This document shows positions 52,463-62,030 of a DNA stretch of 64,000 nt, piece after piece (positions within the stretch are counted from its first letter, which is position 1; each line of letters opens with the position of its first letter). The stretch is from the NCBI GenBank assembly GCA_018228685.1, contig CP073691.1:2418001-2482000 (forward strand), read 5' to 3'. Below the pieces are notes generated by a model. It made no database searches and had not been told where the DNA came from. It saw only the letters and a list, made by a program, of their open reading frames with translations. Made by a program: the position numbers and the translations under genes. Origin of the DNA: Clostridiaceae bacterium Marseille-Q4149. Lineage in GTDB: Bacteria; Bacillota; Clostridia; Oscillospirales; Oscillospiraceae.

Positions 52463-53977
52463 ATGGTGGTAACGGTACGGTCCCTGGGCCTCAGCGGCAT
52501 CAGCGGATACGAGGTGTCGGTGGAGTGCTTCCTGTCCGGGGGACTGCCCGCCTTCGACGTGGTGGGCCTGCCGGACGCGGCGGTGCGGGAATCCCGGGAG
52601 CGGGTCCGGGCCGCCATCAAGGCCTGCGGGGCCAGATTCCCCGTCAGCCGCATCACCGTGAACCTGGCCCCGGCGGGCCAGCGGAAGGAGGGCACGGTGT
52701 ACGACCTGCCCATTCTGCTGGGCATTCTGACAGCGGCAGAGGAGCTGAAGGGCCTGCCCGCCGATGCGGCGTTTCTGGGAGAGCTGAGCCTCACCGGCGC
52801 GCTGCGCCCGGTGACGGGGGTCCTGCCCATGGCCCTGTGCGCCGCCCGGCTGGGCATCCGCCAGCTGTACGTCCCCGCCCAGAACGCCCCGGAGGCCACC
52901 CTGGCCCAGGGGATCACCGTCTATCCGGTGGAAAACATCGCCCAGTTGGTGGCCCACCTTACCGGCGACGCGCCCATCCGGCCCCAGACCCCCTGGACCC
53001 CCTCGCCGGTGACCCGGCCCCTGCCGGATTTTGCCGACGTCATGGGCCAGGAAAACGTCAAGCGGGCCCTGGAGGTAGCCGCCGCCGGGGGCCACAACGT
53101 GCTGCTGATCGGCTCCCCCGGCTCCGGCAAGTCCATGCTGGCCCGGCGGCTGCCGTCCATTCTGCCGGATATGACCCGGCAGGAGTCCCTGCAAACCACG
53201 GAGGTATACTCCGTGGCGGGGATGACGGACCCCGCCCACCCTCTGGTGACCCAGCGGCCCTTCCGCAGCCCCCACCACACCGCCTCGCCGGTGTCCCTGT
53301 CCGGCGGCGGCACGGTGCCCCGGCCCGGCGAGATTTCCCTGGCCCACAACGGCATCCTGTTTCTGGACGAGCTGCCGGAGTTCGACAAAACCGCCCTGGA
53401 GACCCTGCGCCAGCCCCTGGAGGACGGGGTGGTCACCATCACCCGGGTGTCCGGGTCCCTGACCCTGCCCAGCCGGTTCATGCTGGTGTGCGCCATGAAC
53501 CCCTGCCGCTGCGGGTGGTACGGCCACCCCTCCGGCCGCTGCACCTGTTCGGAAAGCCAGGTGGAAAGCTATATGCGCCGCATTTCCGGCCCCCTGCTGG
53601 ACCGCATTGATATGCACATCGAGGTGCCGTCGGTGGAGTACGAGGCCATGCGCCGCAAGGAAAAGCCCGAGACCTCGGCCCAGGTCCGCGCCCGGGTCAA
53701 CGCCGCCCGGGAGCTTCAGAAGCAGCGCTTTTCCGGCACCGGCGTCAGCTGCAACGCCTATATGACCCCCGCCATGATCGGGCAGTACTGCCTGCTGGAC
53801 CAGGCGGGAGAGCGGCTGATGAAGGGGGCCTTTGACCGGCTGGGCCTCACCGGCCGCAGCCACGACCGCATTCTCCGCATGGCCCGCACCATCGCCGACC
53901 TGGACGGCAGCGAGCGCATCGAGGCCGCCCACCTGGCCGAGGCCATCCAGTATCGCAGCAGCACCCTGTTGAAATAG
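52463..53977 (+). CDS. comM: YifB/ComM-family Mg-chelatase-like AAA ATPase
   Basis: 504 aa. The N-terminal ChlI-like domain (residues 1-170, with VVGLPDAAVRESRERVRAAI and NLAPAGQRKEGT) precedes an AAA+ core: Walker A GSPGSGKSMLA (about 218), Walker B GILFLDELPEF (about 295), and the sensor region with MNPCRCG. ComM is a hexameric helicase promoting branch migration during natural transformation; in Firmicutes the role is less clear. GAGGGGGC precedes the ATG. Confidence 0.9.
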   Translation: MVVTVRSLGLSGISGYEVSVECFLSGGLPAFDVVGLPDAAVRESRERVRAAIKACGARFPVSRITVNLAPAGQRKEGTVYDLPILLGILTAAEELKGLPADAAFLGELSLTGALRPVTGVLPMALCAARLGIRQLYVPAQNAPEATLAQGITVYPVENIAQLVAHLTGDAPIRPQTPWTPSPVTRPLPDFADVMGQENVKRALEVAAAGGHNVLLIGSPGSGKSMLARRLPSILPDMTRQESLQTTEVYSVAGMTDPAHPLVTQRPFRSPHHTASPVSLSGGGTVPRPGEISLAHNGILFLDELPEFDKTALETLRQPLEDGVVTITRVSGSLTLPSRFMLVCAMNPCRCGWYGHPSGRCTCSESQVESYMRRISGPLLDRIDMHIEVPSVEYEAMRRKEKPETSAQVRARVNAARELQKQRFSGTGVSCNAYMTPAMIGQYCLLDQAGERLMKGAFDRLGLTGRSHDRILRMARTIADLDGSERIEAAHLAEAIQYRSSTLLK

Positions 53978-53997
53978 TCCCCCCGGTGGGTTATAAT
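53969..53997 (+). promoter_or_regulatory. Promoter of thiI
   Basis: TTGAAA (53969-53974), 17-bp spacer, TATAAT (53992-53997). The -35 box overlaps the last codons of comM. Confidence 0.8.
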
Positions 53998-54030
53998 AAC
54001 TGGAAACCATATACAAGGAGAAACGATCCC

Positions 54031-55200
54031 ATGCACGAGATGATCCTGTGCAAGCTGGGCGAGGTGGTCCTGAAGGGCCTGAACCGCCGCAGCTTTGAAA
54101 TGAAGCTCATGTCCAACCTCCGCCGCCGCACCGCCCGGTTCGGCAGGTTCCGGGTCTATTCCAAGCAGAGCACCATCTATGTGGAGCCTGCCGGGGAGGC
54201 CTGCGACCTGGACGGGGCGTATGACGCCTGCAAGCGGGTGTTCGGCATCATCGCCGTGGCCCGGGCCCTGCCCTGTGCCAAGGAAAAGGAGGCCATTCTG
54301 GACACCGCCAAGACCTATCTGAGCAGCGCCCTGACAGCGGCCCGGAGCTTCAAGGTGGAGAGCAAGCGGGCAGACAAGACCTTCCCCATGACCTCCATCC
54401 AGCTGAGCCAGTGGGTAGGCGGCCACTTGCACGAGGCCTTCCCCCACCTGACGGTGGACGTTCACCACCCGGAGCTGACGGTGTATGTGGAGGTCCGGGA
54501 GGAGGCGGCGTATGTCCACGCCCCGGCGGAGCCTGCCGCAGGCGGCCTGCCCATCGGCATGGGCGGCCGGGCCGTGAGCCTGCTGTCCGGCGGCATCGAC
54601 TCCCCGGTGGCTAGCTATATGATCGCCAAGCGGGGCGTGGAGCTGGAGATGATCCACTTTGCCTCGCCCCCCTATACCAGCGAGCAGGCCCGGGAAAAGG
54701 TCCTCCAGCTGGCCCGGGAGCTGGTGCCCTGGTGCGGGCGGCTGAATGTCACCATTGTTCCCTTTGCCGGGATTCAGGAGGAGATCCGCCGCAATTGCCC
54801 GGAGGATCACTTCACCCTGATCATGCGGCGGTTTATGATGCGCCTGGCCGACGCCCTGGCCCGGGACCTGAACTGCCGGGCCCTGGTCACCGGTGAGAGC
54901 CTGGGCCAGGTGGCCAGCCAGACCATGGATGCCCTGGCCGTCAGCGGCGACGTGACGGACCTGCCCATTCTGCGGCCGGTAATCGGCATGGACAAGGAGG
55001 AGATCGTCCGTATCGCCCGTCACATCGGCACCTTTGAGACCTCCATCCTGCCCTATGAGGACTGCTGCACCGTGTTCACCCCCCGCCATCCCAAGACCCG
55101 CCCCCATGTGGAGGAGGTCCGGGAGATGGAGCAGGCCCTGGACGTGGAGGGCCTGGTCCGCCGGGCCATGGACGGCCGCGAGGTGGTAAAGCTCCGCTGA
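54031..55200 (+). CDS. thiI: tRNA 4-thiouridine synthase ThiI (no rhodanese domain)
   Basis: 389 aa: N-terminal ferredoxin-like and THUMP domains (residues 1-165, RNA binding), then a PP-loop adenylation domain with LLSGGIDSPVA (about 181-191), and the conserved CC in YEDCCTVFTPRHP (about 345). It adenylates U8 of tRNA for thiolation. The C-terminal rhodanese domain of E. coli ThiI is absent, as usual in Firmicutes, where a dedicated cysteine desulfurase donates sulfur. AAGGAG precedes ATG 54031. Confidence 0.94.
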   Translation: MHEMILCKLGEVVLKGLNRRSFEMKLMSNLRRRTARFGRFRVYSKQSTIYVEPAGEACDLDGAYDACKRVFGIIAVARALPCAKEKEAILDTAKTYLSSALTAARSFKVESKRADKTFPMTSIQLSQWVGGHLHEAFPHLTVDVHHPELTVYVEVREEAAYVHAPAEPAAGGLPIGMGGRAVSLLSGGIDSPVASYMIAKRGVELEMIHFASPPYTSEQAREKVLQLARELVPWCGRLNVTIVPFAGIQEEIRRNCPEDHFTLIMRRFMMRLADALARDLNCRALVTGESLGQVASQTMDALAVSGDVTDLPILRPVIGMDKEEIVRIARHIGTFETSILPYEDCCTVFTPRHPKTRPHVEEVREMEQALDVEGLVRRAMDGREVVKLR

Positions 55201-55234
55201 CCCGTTTTAACCCCAACGAAAAGGAAGTGATACC

Positions 55235-56494
55235 ATGCCCCACCAGGCGGAGATCCTTGCCGTGGGCACGGAACTACTTTTAGGCAACATTGCCAATACA
55301 AACGCACAATTTTTGTCGGAACTGCTGGCCTCGGCAGGGATCGACGTGCTGTACCACACCGCCGTGGGGGACAATCCCCGGCGTCTGCGCCAGGCGGTGG
55401 AGATCGCCCGGGGCCGCTGCGACCTGCTGGTGTTCACCGGCGGCTTAGGCCCCACCTATGACGACATGACCAAGGAGACGGTGGCCGAAGCCTTCGGCCT
55501 GGCCCTGGAGTATCACCCGGAGGTCATGGAGGAAATCCGGCGCTATTTCGACAACGTATTCCACCGGCCCATGCCCGCCTGCAACCGCCAGCAGGCCATG
55601 CTGCCCCAGGGCTGCACGGTGCTGCACAACCCCGTGGGCACCGCTCCGGGCTGCATCTTCACGGCGGACGGCGTCACGGCGGTGCTGCTGCCGGGGGTCC
55701 CCCACGAGTGCCGCTATCTGGCGGAGCACGCCCTGCTTCCCTGGCTTCAGGGGTGCAGCGGCGGCGTTATCTGCAGCCACGACCTGCGGGTGTTCGGCCT
55801 GACGGAGCCCCGGGTCCAGGAGCTGCTGGGGGACCTGATGGACCGGGCGGAAAACCCCTCCCTGGCCCCCTATGCCAAGCCCGGCGAGGTGATGCTGCGG
55901 CTGACGGCCAAGGGCGAAAGCCCCCAGGACTGCCAGGAGCGCATGGCCCCGCTGTTCTGGGACGTCCGCTCCCGGCTGGGGGACTGTTTATACGGCGTGG
56001 ACGTGTCCTCCCTGGAGGAGGTGGTCATCACCCGGCTGCGGCAGAAGGGGCTGACCCTTTCGGCGGCGGAGAGCTGCACCGGCGGCCTCATCGCCAAGCG
56101 GCTGACGGACGTGCCCGGAGCCTCGGCGGCGTTTCTGGGGGGTGTGGTGTCCTATACCAACGCCGTCAAGGCCGGGGTGCTGGGCGTGCCCCGGGACCTG
56201 CTGGAGCAATACGGCGCGGTGTCGGAGCCGGTGGCCCGGGCCATGGCGGAGGGCGTCCGGCGGCTTACCGGCAGCGACCTTTCGGTGTCCGTCACCGGGC
56301 TGGCCGGGCCTGACGGCGACGACCGGGGGAACCCCGTGGGCACCGCATATGTGGGGCTGAGCTGGCAGGGGGGCTCCCTGGTGCGGCGGCTGGCCCTGGG
56401 CGGCGACCGGCCCCGCATCCGGCTTCTGGCCGCCAGCAGCGCACTGGATATCATACGCAGACACCTTTGTGATCTGCCCATAGAACAGGAATAG
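55235..56494 (+). CDS. cinA: Competence/damage-inducible protein CinA
   Basis: 419 aa. The N-terminal MoCF-like domain (AEILAVGTELLLGNIANTNAQFL; TGGLGPTYDDMTKE) hydrolyses ADP-ribose. The C-terminal PncC domain (SAAESCTGGLIAKRLTDVPGAS; VTGLAGPDGDDRGNPVGT) deamidates nicotinamide mononucleotide. Together they serve pyridine nucleotide salvage. Ends 13 bp before the membrane protein gene. Confidence 0.94.
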   Translation: MPHQAEILAVGTELLLGNIANTNAQFLSELLASAGIDVLYHTAVGDNPRRLRQAVEIARGRCDLLVFTGGLGPTYDDMTKETVAEAFGLALEYHPEVMEEIRRYFDNVFHRPMPACNRQQAMLPQGCTVLHNPVGTAPGCIFTADGVTAVLLPGVPHECRYLAEHALLPWLQGCSGGVICSHDLRVFGLTEPRVQELLGDLMDRAENPSLAPYAKPGEVMLRLTAKGESPQDCQERMAPLFWDVRSRLGDCLYGVDVSSLEEVVITRLRQKGLTLSAAESCTGGLIAKRLTDVPGASAAFLGGVVSYTNAVKAGVLGVPRDLLEQYGAVSEPVARAMAEGVRRLTGSDLSVSVTGLAGPDGDDRGNPVGTAYVGLSWQGGSLVRRLALGGDRPRIRLLAASSALDIIRRHLCDLPIEQE

Positions 56495-56507
56495 GAGAAA
56501 AAATAAC

Positions 56508-56954
56508 ATGGCAGCAAACCCGATGAACAACAAGAACCTGGGCCGGACCCACAGCAAGGAACTGGCCAAAAACAACCGCGGCAAGCGCACCCGGAAAAAC
56601 AGCGACTACCAGACTGCGGCCACTGCCGCCCGCCAGGCCCAGGCCCAGAGCCAGGCCGCCCGGAAGGCCCCCTGGCCCACCAAGGTGAAGGTCACCCTGG
56701 GCATCATGTTCGGCGTGCTGGTGGCGTGCCTGGTGGTGCGGCTGGCGGTCCCCTCCCTGCAGGAAAACCAGATCCTCAACAGCGCCACCACCCTGCTGCT
56801 GGGTCTTTCCTGCGGCGCGCTGTATCTGATCCGCAAGGACTACCCCGCCCCCAAGCCCTCGAAGCTGGACGGCGTGGTCAACGCCGTTCTGATCGTGTTC
56901 GCCCTGGTATACGGCCTTCTGGGCGTCTGGGGCGTGATCCAGCTGTTCGCGTAA
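56508..56954 (+). CDS. Hypothetical membrane protein (148 aa)
   Basis: Not recognised. A very basic, Ala/Gln-rich N-terminus (residues 1-58, probably disordered and cytoplasmic) is followed by three hydrophobic segments at about 61-80, 90-107 and 125-147. It is probably cotranscribed with cinA (13-bp gap, AGGAG before the ATG). Some Firmicutes have similar short proteins next to cinA; no role is known to me. Confidence 0.7.
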   Translation: MAANPMNNKNLGRTHSKELAKNNRGKRTRKNSDYQTAATAARQAQAQSQAARKAPWPTKVKVTLGIMFGVLVACLVVRLAVPSLQENQILNSATTLLLGLSCGALYLIRKDYPAPKPSKLDGVVNAVLIVFALVYGLLGVWGVIQLFA

Positions 56955-56996
56955 AATTGTCCCGCCCTGTCCCGCCTCTGTCCCGGGAATTTCCCG

Positions 56997-57298
56997 TTGA
57001 CAACCGGGACAGGGCGTGCTATATTGAGGGATAACAAAAGGCGTTGACGAGGAAGCCGCCTGCGGCAGGCAGCAGAGAGGGGCCCATCTTGGTGCAAGGG
57101 TCCCGGCTGAAAGCAGGATGCGTACCGCCTCCGAGCCGTCCGCCCAACGGGCCATGGCCCCAGTAGGCCGGACCGGGCCCTCCCGTTACAGAGGAGCTAC
57201 GAGCGACGGGACCCGTGTCCCGTAAGCAGGGTGGAACCGTGGAGTAATGCCGATTACCTCACCCCTGAATCACTGTCAGGGGTGGGGATTTTTATTTT
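56997..57298 (+). promoter_or_regulatory. thrS promoter and T-box riboswitch
   Basis: TTGACA (56997-57002), 17-bp spacer, TATATT (57020-57025). A leader of about 270 nt contains the T-box AGGGTGGAACCGTGG (57228-57242) and ends in a terminator stem (CTCACCCCTGA/TCAGGGGTGGG, then ATTTTTATTTT, to 57298). Uncharged tRNA-Thr should relieve termination. Confidence 0.92.
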
Positions 57299-57327
57299 CC
57301 CGACCCCAATATCAAGGAGGAATCATC

Positions 57328-59085
57328 ATGAGCGAAGAAAACAAGTACACCTTTGAAAACGAGGAATACCGCCGGACCTATTGGCACACCTGCTCCCACG
57401 TCCTGGCCCAGGCCGTCAAGCGCCTGCACCCGGAGGTGAAGCTGGCCATCGGCCCGTCCATCGAAAACGGCTTTTATTACGATCTGGACGCGCCCTTTGC
57501 CTTCACCCCCGAGGACCTGGCCGAGATCGAGGGCGAAATGCGCAAGATCTGCAAGGAGAAGCTGAAGCTGGAGCGCTTTGAGCTGCCCCGGGAGGAGGCC
57601 CTGCAATACATGGAAGAGCGGCAGGAGCCCTACAAGGTGGAACTGATCAACGACCTGCCCGCCGACGCCCACATCTCCTTCTATAAGCAGGGAGAGTTCG
57701 TGGACCTGTGCGCCGGTCCCCACCTGGATTCCACCGGCCGCATCAAGGGCAACGCCATCAAGCTGACCGCCTGCAACGCCGCCTATTGGCGGGGCGACAG
57801 CAATCGCCAGACCCTGCAGCGGATCTATGGCGTGGCCTTCCCCAAGAAGGAGGAGCTGGACGCCTATCTGGAGCGCATTGAGGAGGCCAAGCGCCGCGAC
57901 CACCGCAAGCTGGGCAAGGAGCTGGGCCTGTTCATGATGACCGAGGAGGGCCCGGGCTTCCCGTTCTTCCTGCCCAAGGGCATGGTGCTGAAAAACACCC
58001 TGCTGGACTATTGGCGGCAGTGCCACAAGCGCTACGGCTATGTGGAGATCTCCACGCCCATCATCCTCAACCAGGAGCTCTGGCACCGCAGCGGCCACTG
58101 GGATCACTACAAGGACAATATGTACACCACCGTCATCGACGGCGAGGATTACGCCATCAAGCCCATGAACTGCCCCGGCGGCATGCTGGTTTATAAGAGC
58201 GAGCCCCATTCCTACCGCGACCTGCCCCTGCGCATGGCGGAGCTGGGCCTGGTCCACCGCCACGAGATGTCCGGCGCGCTGCACGGCCTGTTCCGCGTCC
58301 GCTGCTTCACCCAGGACGACGCCCACATCTTCATGACCCCCGACCAGATGAAGGACGAGATCAAGAACGTCGTGAAGCTGTTTGACGAAATTTACTCCAC
58401 CTTCGGCCTGACCTATCAGATCGAGCTGTCCACCATGCCCGAGGACCACATGGGCGACGAGAAGGACTGGAAGTTCGCCGAGGATACCCTGCAGGCGGCC
58501 ATCACCGAAATGGGCAAGGACTTCATCATCAACGCCGGTGACGGCGCGTTCTATGGCCCGAAGCTGGACTTCCATCTGGCCGATTCCCTGGGCCGGACCT
58601 GGCAGTGCGGCACCATCCAGCTGGACTTCCAGATGCCCGAGCGCTTCGACCTGGAGTATGTGGGCGAGGACGGCGAGAAGCACCGCCCCGTCATGATCCA
58701 CCGGGCGCTGCTGGGCTCCATCGAGCGCTTCATCGGCGTCATCACCGAGCATTTTGCCGGCGCCTTCCCGGCATGGCTGTCCCCGGTGCAGGTCAAGCTC
58801 CTGCCCGTTACCGACCGGGCCATGGACTACGCCAAAAACGTCGCCGCCCAGCTGGACAGCCAGGGCTTCCGGGTGGAGGTGGACGGCCGCAACGAAAAGA
58901 TCGGCAAGAAGATCCGGGAGGCCACCCTGGAGAAGATCCCCTTCATGCTGGTGGTGGGCGACCGGGATATGGAGGCGGGCACCGTGTCCGTCCGCACCCG
59001 CACCGGCGAGGACCTGGGGGCCATGTCCCTGGCGGACTTCGCCGCCAAGCTCCACGAGATCGTGGACTCCAAGGCAAGACAGTAA
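57328..59085 (+). CDS. thrS: Threonyl-tRNA synthetase without N-terminal TGS domain
   Basis: 585 aa. The editing domain starts almost at once (HTCSHVLAQAVKRL, with the HxxxH zinc-like motif). The class II catalytic domain follows (motif 2 in LGLVHRHEMSGALHGLFRVRCFTQDDAHIF; zinc ligand Cys in KPMNCPGGM; motif 3 in HRALLGSIERF), then the anticodon-binding domain (VKLLPVTDRAMDYA to the end). Most ThrRS proteins are about 640 aa with a ~60-aa TGS domain in front. Here the ATG at 57328 has AAGGAGG and lies directly after the T-box terminator, so no TGS domain can be encoded. Confidence 0.94.
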   Translation: MSEENKYTFENEEYRRTYWHTCSHVLAQAVKRLHPEVKLAIGPSIENGFYYDLDAPFAFTPEDLAEIEGEMRKICKEKLKLERFELPREEALQYMEERQEPYKVELINDLPADAHISFYKQGEFVDLCAGPHLDSTGRIKGNAIKLTACNAAYWRGDSNRQTLQRIYGVAFPKKEELDAYLERIEEAKRRDHRKLGKELGLFMMTEEGPGFPFFLPKGMVLKNTLLDYWRQCHKRYGYVEISTPIILNQELWHRSGHWDHYKDNMYTTVIDGEDYAIKPMNCPGGMLVYKSEPHSYRDLPLRMAELGLVHRHEMSGALHGLFRVRCFTQDDAHIFMTPDQMKDEIKNVVKLFDEIYSTFGLTYQIELSTMPEDHMGDEKDWKFAEDTLQAAITEMGKDFIINAGDGAFYGPKLDFHLADSLGRTWQCGTIQLDFQMPERFDLEYVGEDGEKHRPVMIHRALLGSIERFIGVITEHFAGAFPAWLSPVQVKLLPVTDRAMDYAKNVAAQLDSQGFRVEVDGRNEKIGKKIREATLEKIPFMLVVGDRDMEAGTVSVRTRTGEDLGAMSLADFAAKLHEIVDSKARQ

Positions 59086-59099
59086 AAAAGAACCCTTTT

Positions 59100-59131
59100 T
59101 CTCCGCCGCCCGGGGCCTCCCGGGCGGCGGA
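59100..59131. terminator. Terminator hairpin after thrS
   Basis: A perfect 14-bp GC-rich stem (CTCCGCCGCCCGGG type) with loop GCCT. T-run on the minus-strand side only. Confidence 0.6.
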
Positions 59132-59190
59132 GCTGTTGCCTGCAAGGAGGCAACCGGTCCGGAAAATTTGTGGATTTTGTGATTTAGCCC

Positions 59191-59218
59191 TTGACATTCT
59201 CACAGATTTTGTTATAAT
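59191..59218 (+). promoter_or_regulatory. Promoter of tRNA-Ser
   Basis: TTGACA (59191-59196), 16-bp spacer, TATAAT (59213-59218): both hexamers are perfect, as expected for a stable RNA. Confidence 0.9.
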
Positions 59219-59248
59219 AGTCCATGCTGTTGTCGCAGCGGAATATAT

Positions 59249-59340
59249 GCAGTGGTATCGAAGTGGTCATAACGAGCACGACTGGAAATCGTGTTGTCGT
59301 CAAAAGCGGCACGAGGGTTCAAATCCCTCCCACTGCGCCA
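59249..59340 (+). tRNA. tRNA-Ser (anticodon GGA)
   Basis: 92 nt with acceptor GCAGTGG/CCACTGC, G discriminator, encoded CCA, anticodon stem CACGA/TCGTG with loop CTGGAAA (anticodon GGA), the long class II variable arm typical of serine, and T-arm GAGGG/CCCTC. Confidence 0.95.
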
Positions 59341-59342
59341 GA

Positions 59343-59384
59343 GAAACCCCCGGAAAGCATCCGCTTTCCGGGGGTTTGATTTTG
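59343..59384. terminator. Terminator of tRNA-Ser
   Basis: An AAACCCCCGGAAAGC/GCTTTCCGGGGGTTT stem followed by GATTTT. The sequence up to 59450 shows a further weak stem and no gene. Confidence 0.85.
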
Positions 59385-59450
59385 CCCGGCCCGGCAAATA
59401 AACCATCCCCCGCCCTGCCAATCGGCAAGGCGTGGGATGCGCTGTTCGGG

Positions 59451-60863
59451 TTATTCGCCGATGGGATCGTCGTCGGAGTCGTCGTGGACCGGCGCGCCGC
59501 CGTTGGCAGGCAGCGGGGCGATGAGGGTGCGGTACAGCCGCCGGAAGAACACCAGGGTCACCAGCAGGGAGGCAATCTCCGCCAGGGGATAGCTCCACCA
59601 GACCAGATCATCGTTGCCGATAGAATAGCCGTAGCGGGCCAGGACATAGGCAATGGGCACCAGAAACACCAGCTGCCGGATGATGGAGGTGGTCATGGAG
59701 TACACCGCTTTGCCCAGAGCCTGGAAGGAGCTGCCCAGGGCGATGCAGGCTCCGGCCATGCAGAAGCTCAGGGAGATGATCCGCAGGGCAGGGACGCCCA
59801 CCTGGAGCATGGTGTCCGTGGCGTCGAAGATCTTCAGCAGAGGCCCGGGAATGGCCCAGAAGATGACCACGCCCAGCACCATGATGCAGGAGGCGTAGAT
59901 GGTGCTGCGCTTGATGGTCTCCACCATCCGCAGCCGGTTCTGGGCCCCGTAGTTATACGCCACGATGGGCACCACGCCGTTGTTCAGGCCGAACACCGGC
60001 ATGAAGATGAAGCTGTTGAGCTTGAAGTAAATGCCGAAGGCCGTGGCCGCCGTCTCCTTGGCGGAGTGATAGGCAATGAGGATCTTGTTCATGCAGAAGG
60101 TCATCACCGAGCCGATGGCCACCATGATGACGCTGGGCAGACCGATGGCGTAGATGTTGCCCACCAGCCGCCAGTTGGGCCGGAAGCCCCGGAATTGCAG
60201 GTGAATTTCCTTGTTCTTCTTCAGGTTGAAGATCAGGGCCAGGATACAGCCGCAGAACTGTCCGATGACCGTAGCCACCGCCGCGCCGGTGACGCCCATG
60301 TCCAGCACGAAGATAAAGATGGGGTCCAGCACGATGTTCACAATGGCGCCCAGACCCTGGGTATACATGGACAGGATGGATCGGCCGGTGCCCTGCAGCA
60401 GCCGCTCGAACATGATCTCGCAGAACAGGCCCAGGGAGCCGCAGCAGCAGACCAGCAGATAGTCCGTGCCGTTTTCCACAATGTAGTCGATCTGGGTCTG
60501 GGACCGGAAGAAGGGCCCGGCAAACAGCAGCGCCAGCACGGCGCAGATGGCAAAGCCCACCACCGCCAGGAACACGCCGTTGATGGCCACGGCGTTGGCC
60601 CGCTCCTGGTCCTTGGCTCCCAGGGCCCGGCCCATCAGGGCGTTGACGCCCACGGCGGTGCCGGTGGCCAGACCGATCATCAGGTTCTGGGCCGGAAACG
60701 CCAGGGACACGGCGGTCAGCGCCTGCTCACACACCCGGGACACGAACACGCTGTCCACGATGTTGTACAGGGCCTGCACCAGCATGGAGATGATAATGGG
60801 CAGGGACATGTTGATAATCAGCTTGGAAATGGGCATGGTGCCCAGCTTGTTTTCCTTTTCCAT
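59451..60863 (-). CDS. MATE-family efflux transporter (chromosomal)
   Basis: 470 aa, about twelve membrane helices in two MatE repeats (LIINMSLPIIISMLVQALYNIVDSVFVSRV at the start; the second half starts near NIYAIGLPSVIMVAIGSV). The C-terminus has an unusual acidic tail (HDDSDDDPIGE). It exports drugs or metabolites by ion antiport; substrate unknown. I start at ATG 60863 with GGAGGGG upstream. It is a distant paralogue of the island MATE. Confidence 0.9.
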   Translation of the reverse strand: MEKENKLGTMPISKLIINMSLPIIISMLVQALYNIVDSVFVSRVCEQALTAVSLAFPAQNLMIGLATGTAVGVNALMGRALGAKDQERANAVAINGVFLAVVGFAICAVLALLFAGPFFRSQTQIDYIVENGTDYLLVCCCGSLGLFCEIMFERLLQGTGRSILSMYTQGLGAIVNIVLDPIFIFVLDMGVTGAAVATVIGQFCGCILALIFNLKKNKEIHLQFRGFRPNWRLVGNIYAIGLPSVIMVAIGSVMTFCMNKILIAYHSAKETAATAFGIYFKLNSFIFMPVFGLNNGVVPIVAYNYGAQNRLRMVETIKRSTIYASCIMVLGVVIFWAIPGPLLKIFDATDTMLQVGVPALRIISLSFCMAGACIALGSSFQALGKAVYSMTTSIIRQLVFLVPIAYVLARYGYSIGNDDLVWWSYPLAEIASLLVTLVFFRRLYRTLIAPLPANGGAPVHDDSDDDPIGE

Positions 60864-61014
60864 GGGACTATCCCCTCCTTGATTTCGATTCACAAAAGGA
60901 TATTGTACCATAGCCTTGGACAAATGAAAACCCCCTGAAAGCCACATTTTCGTCGGCGTTTCAGGGGATTTTTTATTCATTTTGGAAACTTATTTCGCCC
61001 GTCGAAACAATTTC

Positions 61015-62004
61015 TCACTGGGTCACCAGATAGCTGCCGCTGTCGGGGGCGTAGGCGGTCATGGCCACCACCCGGGTGGCGGCGTCGTAGCTGGCGGGCA
61101 GGGCCGAGGCGTCCGCCTCCGGCATGACATACACCCGGTCAAAGCAGGCCGTCAGCAGCTCCGGCGTCAGGCCGTTGTCCGCCGTGGGCGTCTCCCGCAG
61201 CACCACGGACAGCACCGTGCCCTCCGGCAGCTGCTTTTCCAGAGCCTGGGCGAAGTCCTTCAGCACCGCCGTCCTGTCGGCAGGCAGTTCCAGGGCCGTC
61301 TGGTCGCCGCTGGTGGGGTACAGGAACCAGTCCAGCAGAACCTCATCAAAGCCCAGCCGGGCGCACTCCTCGGCCAGGTCCGTGATATACCGCAGGGTCT
61401 CCGGCTTGGTGGGGTCCAGCCAGCGGCGGCCGGAGCCGTCCCGGTACAGGACGCCCTCGGCGGTGCACAGGGCCGCCCGGTCCCCCATGGCGTCGGCATA
61501 GGCGTTGTCGCAGAAGCAGGCAAGCCTTGCCACGGTGTAGCAGTCGCTGTCCAGAATGGTCTGGAGGTTCCGGCTGGTGGCATTGCCGCCGGTGAGGACG
61601 CCCTCCGGCAGGGACACCGCCGTGTGATAGGCCACGGAGCCGTCGTACAGCTTCACGTTGACGGCCACGGCCTCCCGGCCCGTCAGCAGATAGCCGGGGT
61701 CGCCGCCCAGACAGCCGTAGGGCAGCTCCCAGGCGTGGATGGCCTCCACCTTCTGCCGTTGCGGCTCCTCCCGGGTGATGTCCACATCATCCGGCGCAGG
61801 GGTGGAGTCCGGCTGGGGCTTCTCCGGCTCCTTCCGGGACCAGGGCAGCTCCAGATGGGCCTTGCCCTCGTCATCATACACCACGTATTCCTGGGTCAGC
61901 AGATAGGCCACCGCCGCGATCAGCACCAGCACCAGCACGATGACCAGCGCCACCTTGCCCCGGGTGTTTCTTCCCCGGTAGCGATGATATCCCTTTGTGG
62001 TCAT
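61015..62004 (-). CDS. Putative glycoside hydrolase (DUF4015-like), membrane anchored
   Basis: 329 aa. A basic N-terminus and one membrane segment (residues 18-38, VALVIVLVLVLIAAVAYLLT) form a signal anchor. A Pro/Glu-rich linker (about 55-85) leads to a TIM-barrel-like domain containing GFDEVLLDWFLYP, the hallmark of the DUF4015 group of putative glycoside hydrolases. It probably acts on cell-surface or environmental polysaccharides outside the membrane. ATG 62004 has GGAGG 8 bases upstream. Confidence 0.75.
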   Translation of the reverse strand: MTTKGYHRYRGRNTRGKVALVIVLVLVLIAAVAYLLTQEYVVYDDEGKAHLELPWSRKEPEKPQPDSTPAPDDVDITREEPQRQKVEAIHAWELPYGCLGGDPGYLLTGREAVAVNVKLYDGSVAYHTAVSLPEGVLTGGNATSRNLQTILDSDCYTVARLACFCDNAYADAMGDRAALCTAEGVLYRDGSGRRWLDPTKPETLRYITDLAEECARLGFDEVLLDWFLYPTSGDQTALELPADRTAVLKDFAQALEKQLPEGTVLSVVLRETPTADNGLTPELLTACFDRVYVMPEADASALPASYDAATRVVAMTAYAPDSGSYLVTQ

Positions 62005-62030
62005 GGAGCGCACCTCCGTTCACGGAAAAT

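Noticed and set aside
59210..59340. Possible attachment site at tRNA-Ser
   Set aside because: No repeat of the tRNA-Ser 3' end elsewhere in the window and no integrase nearby.
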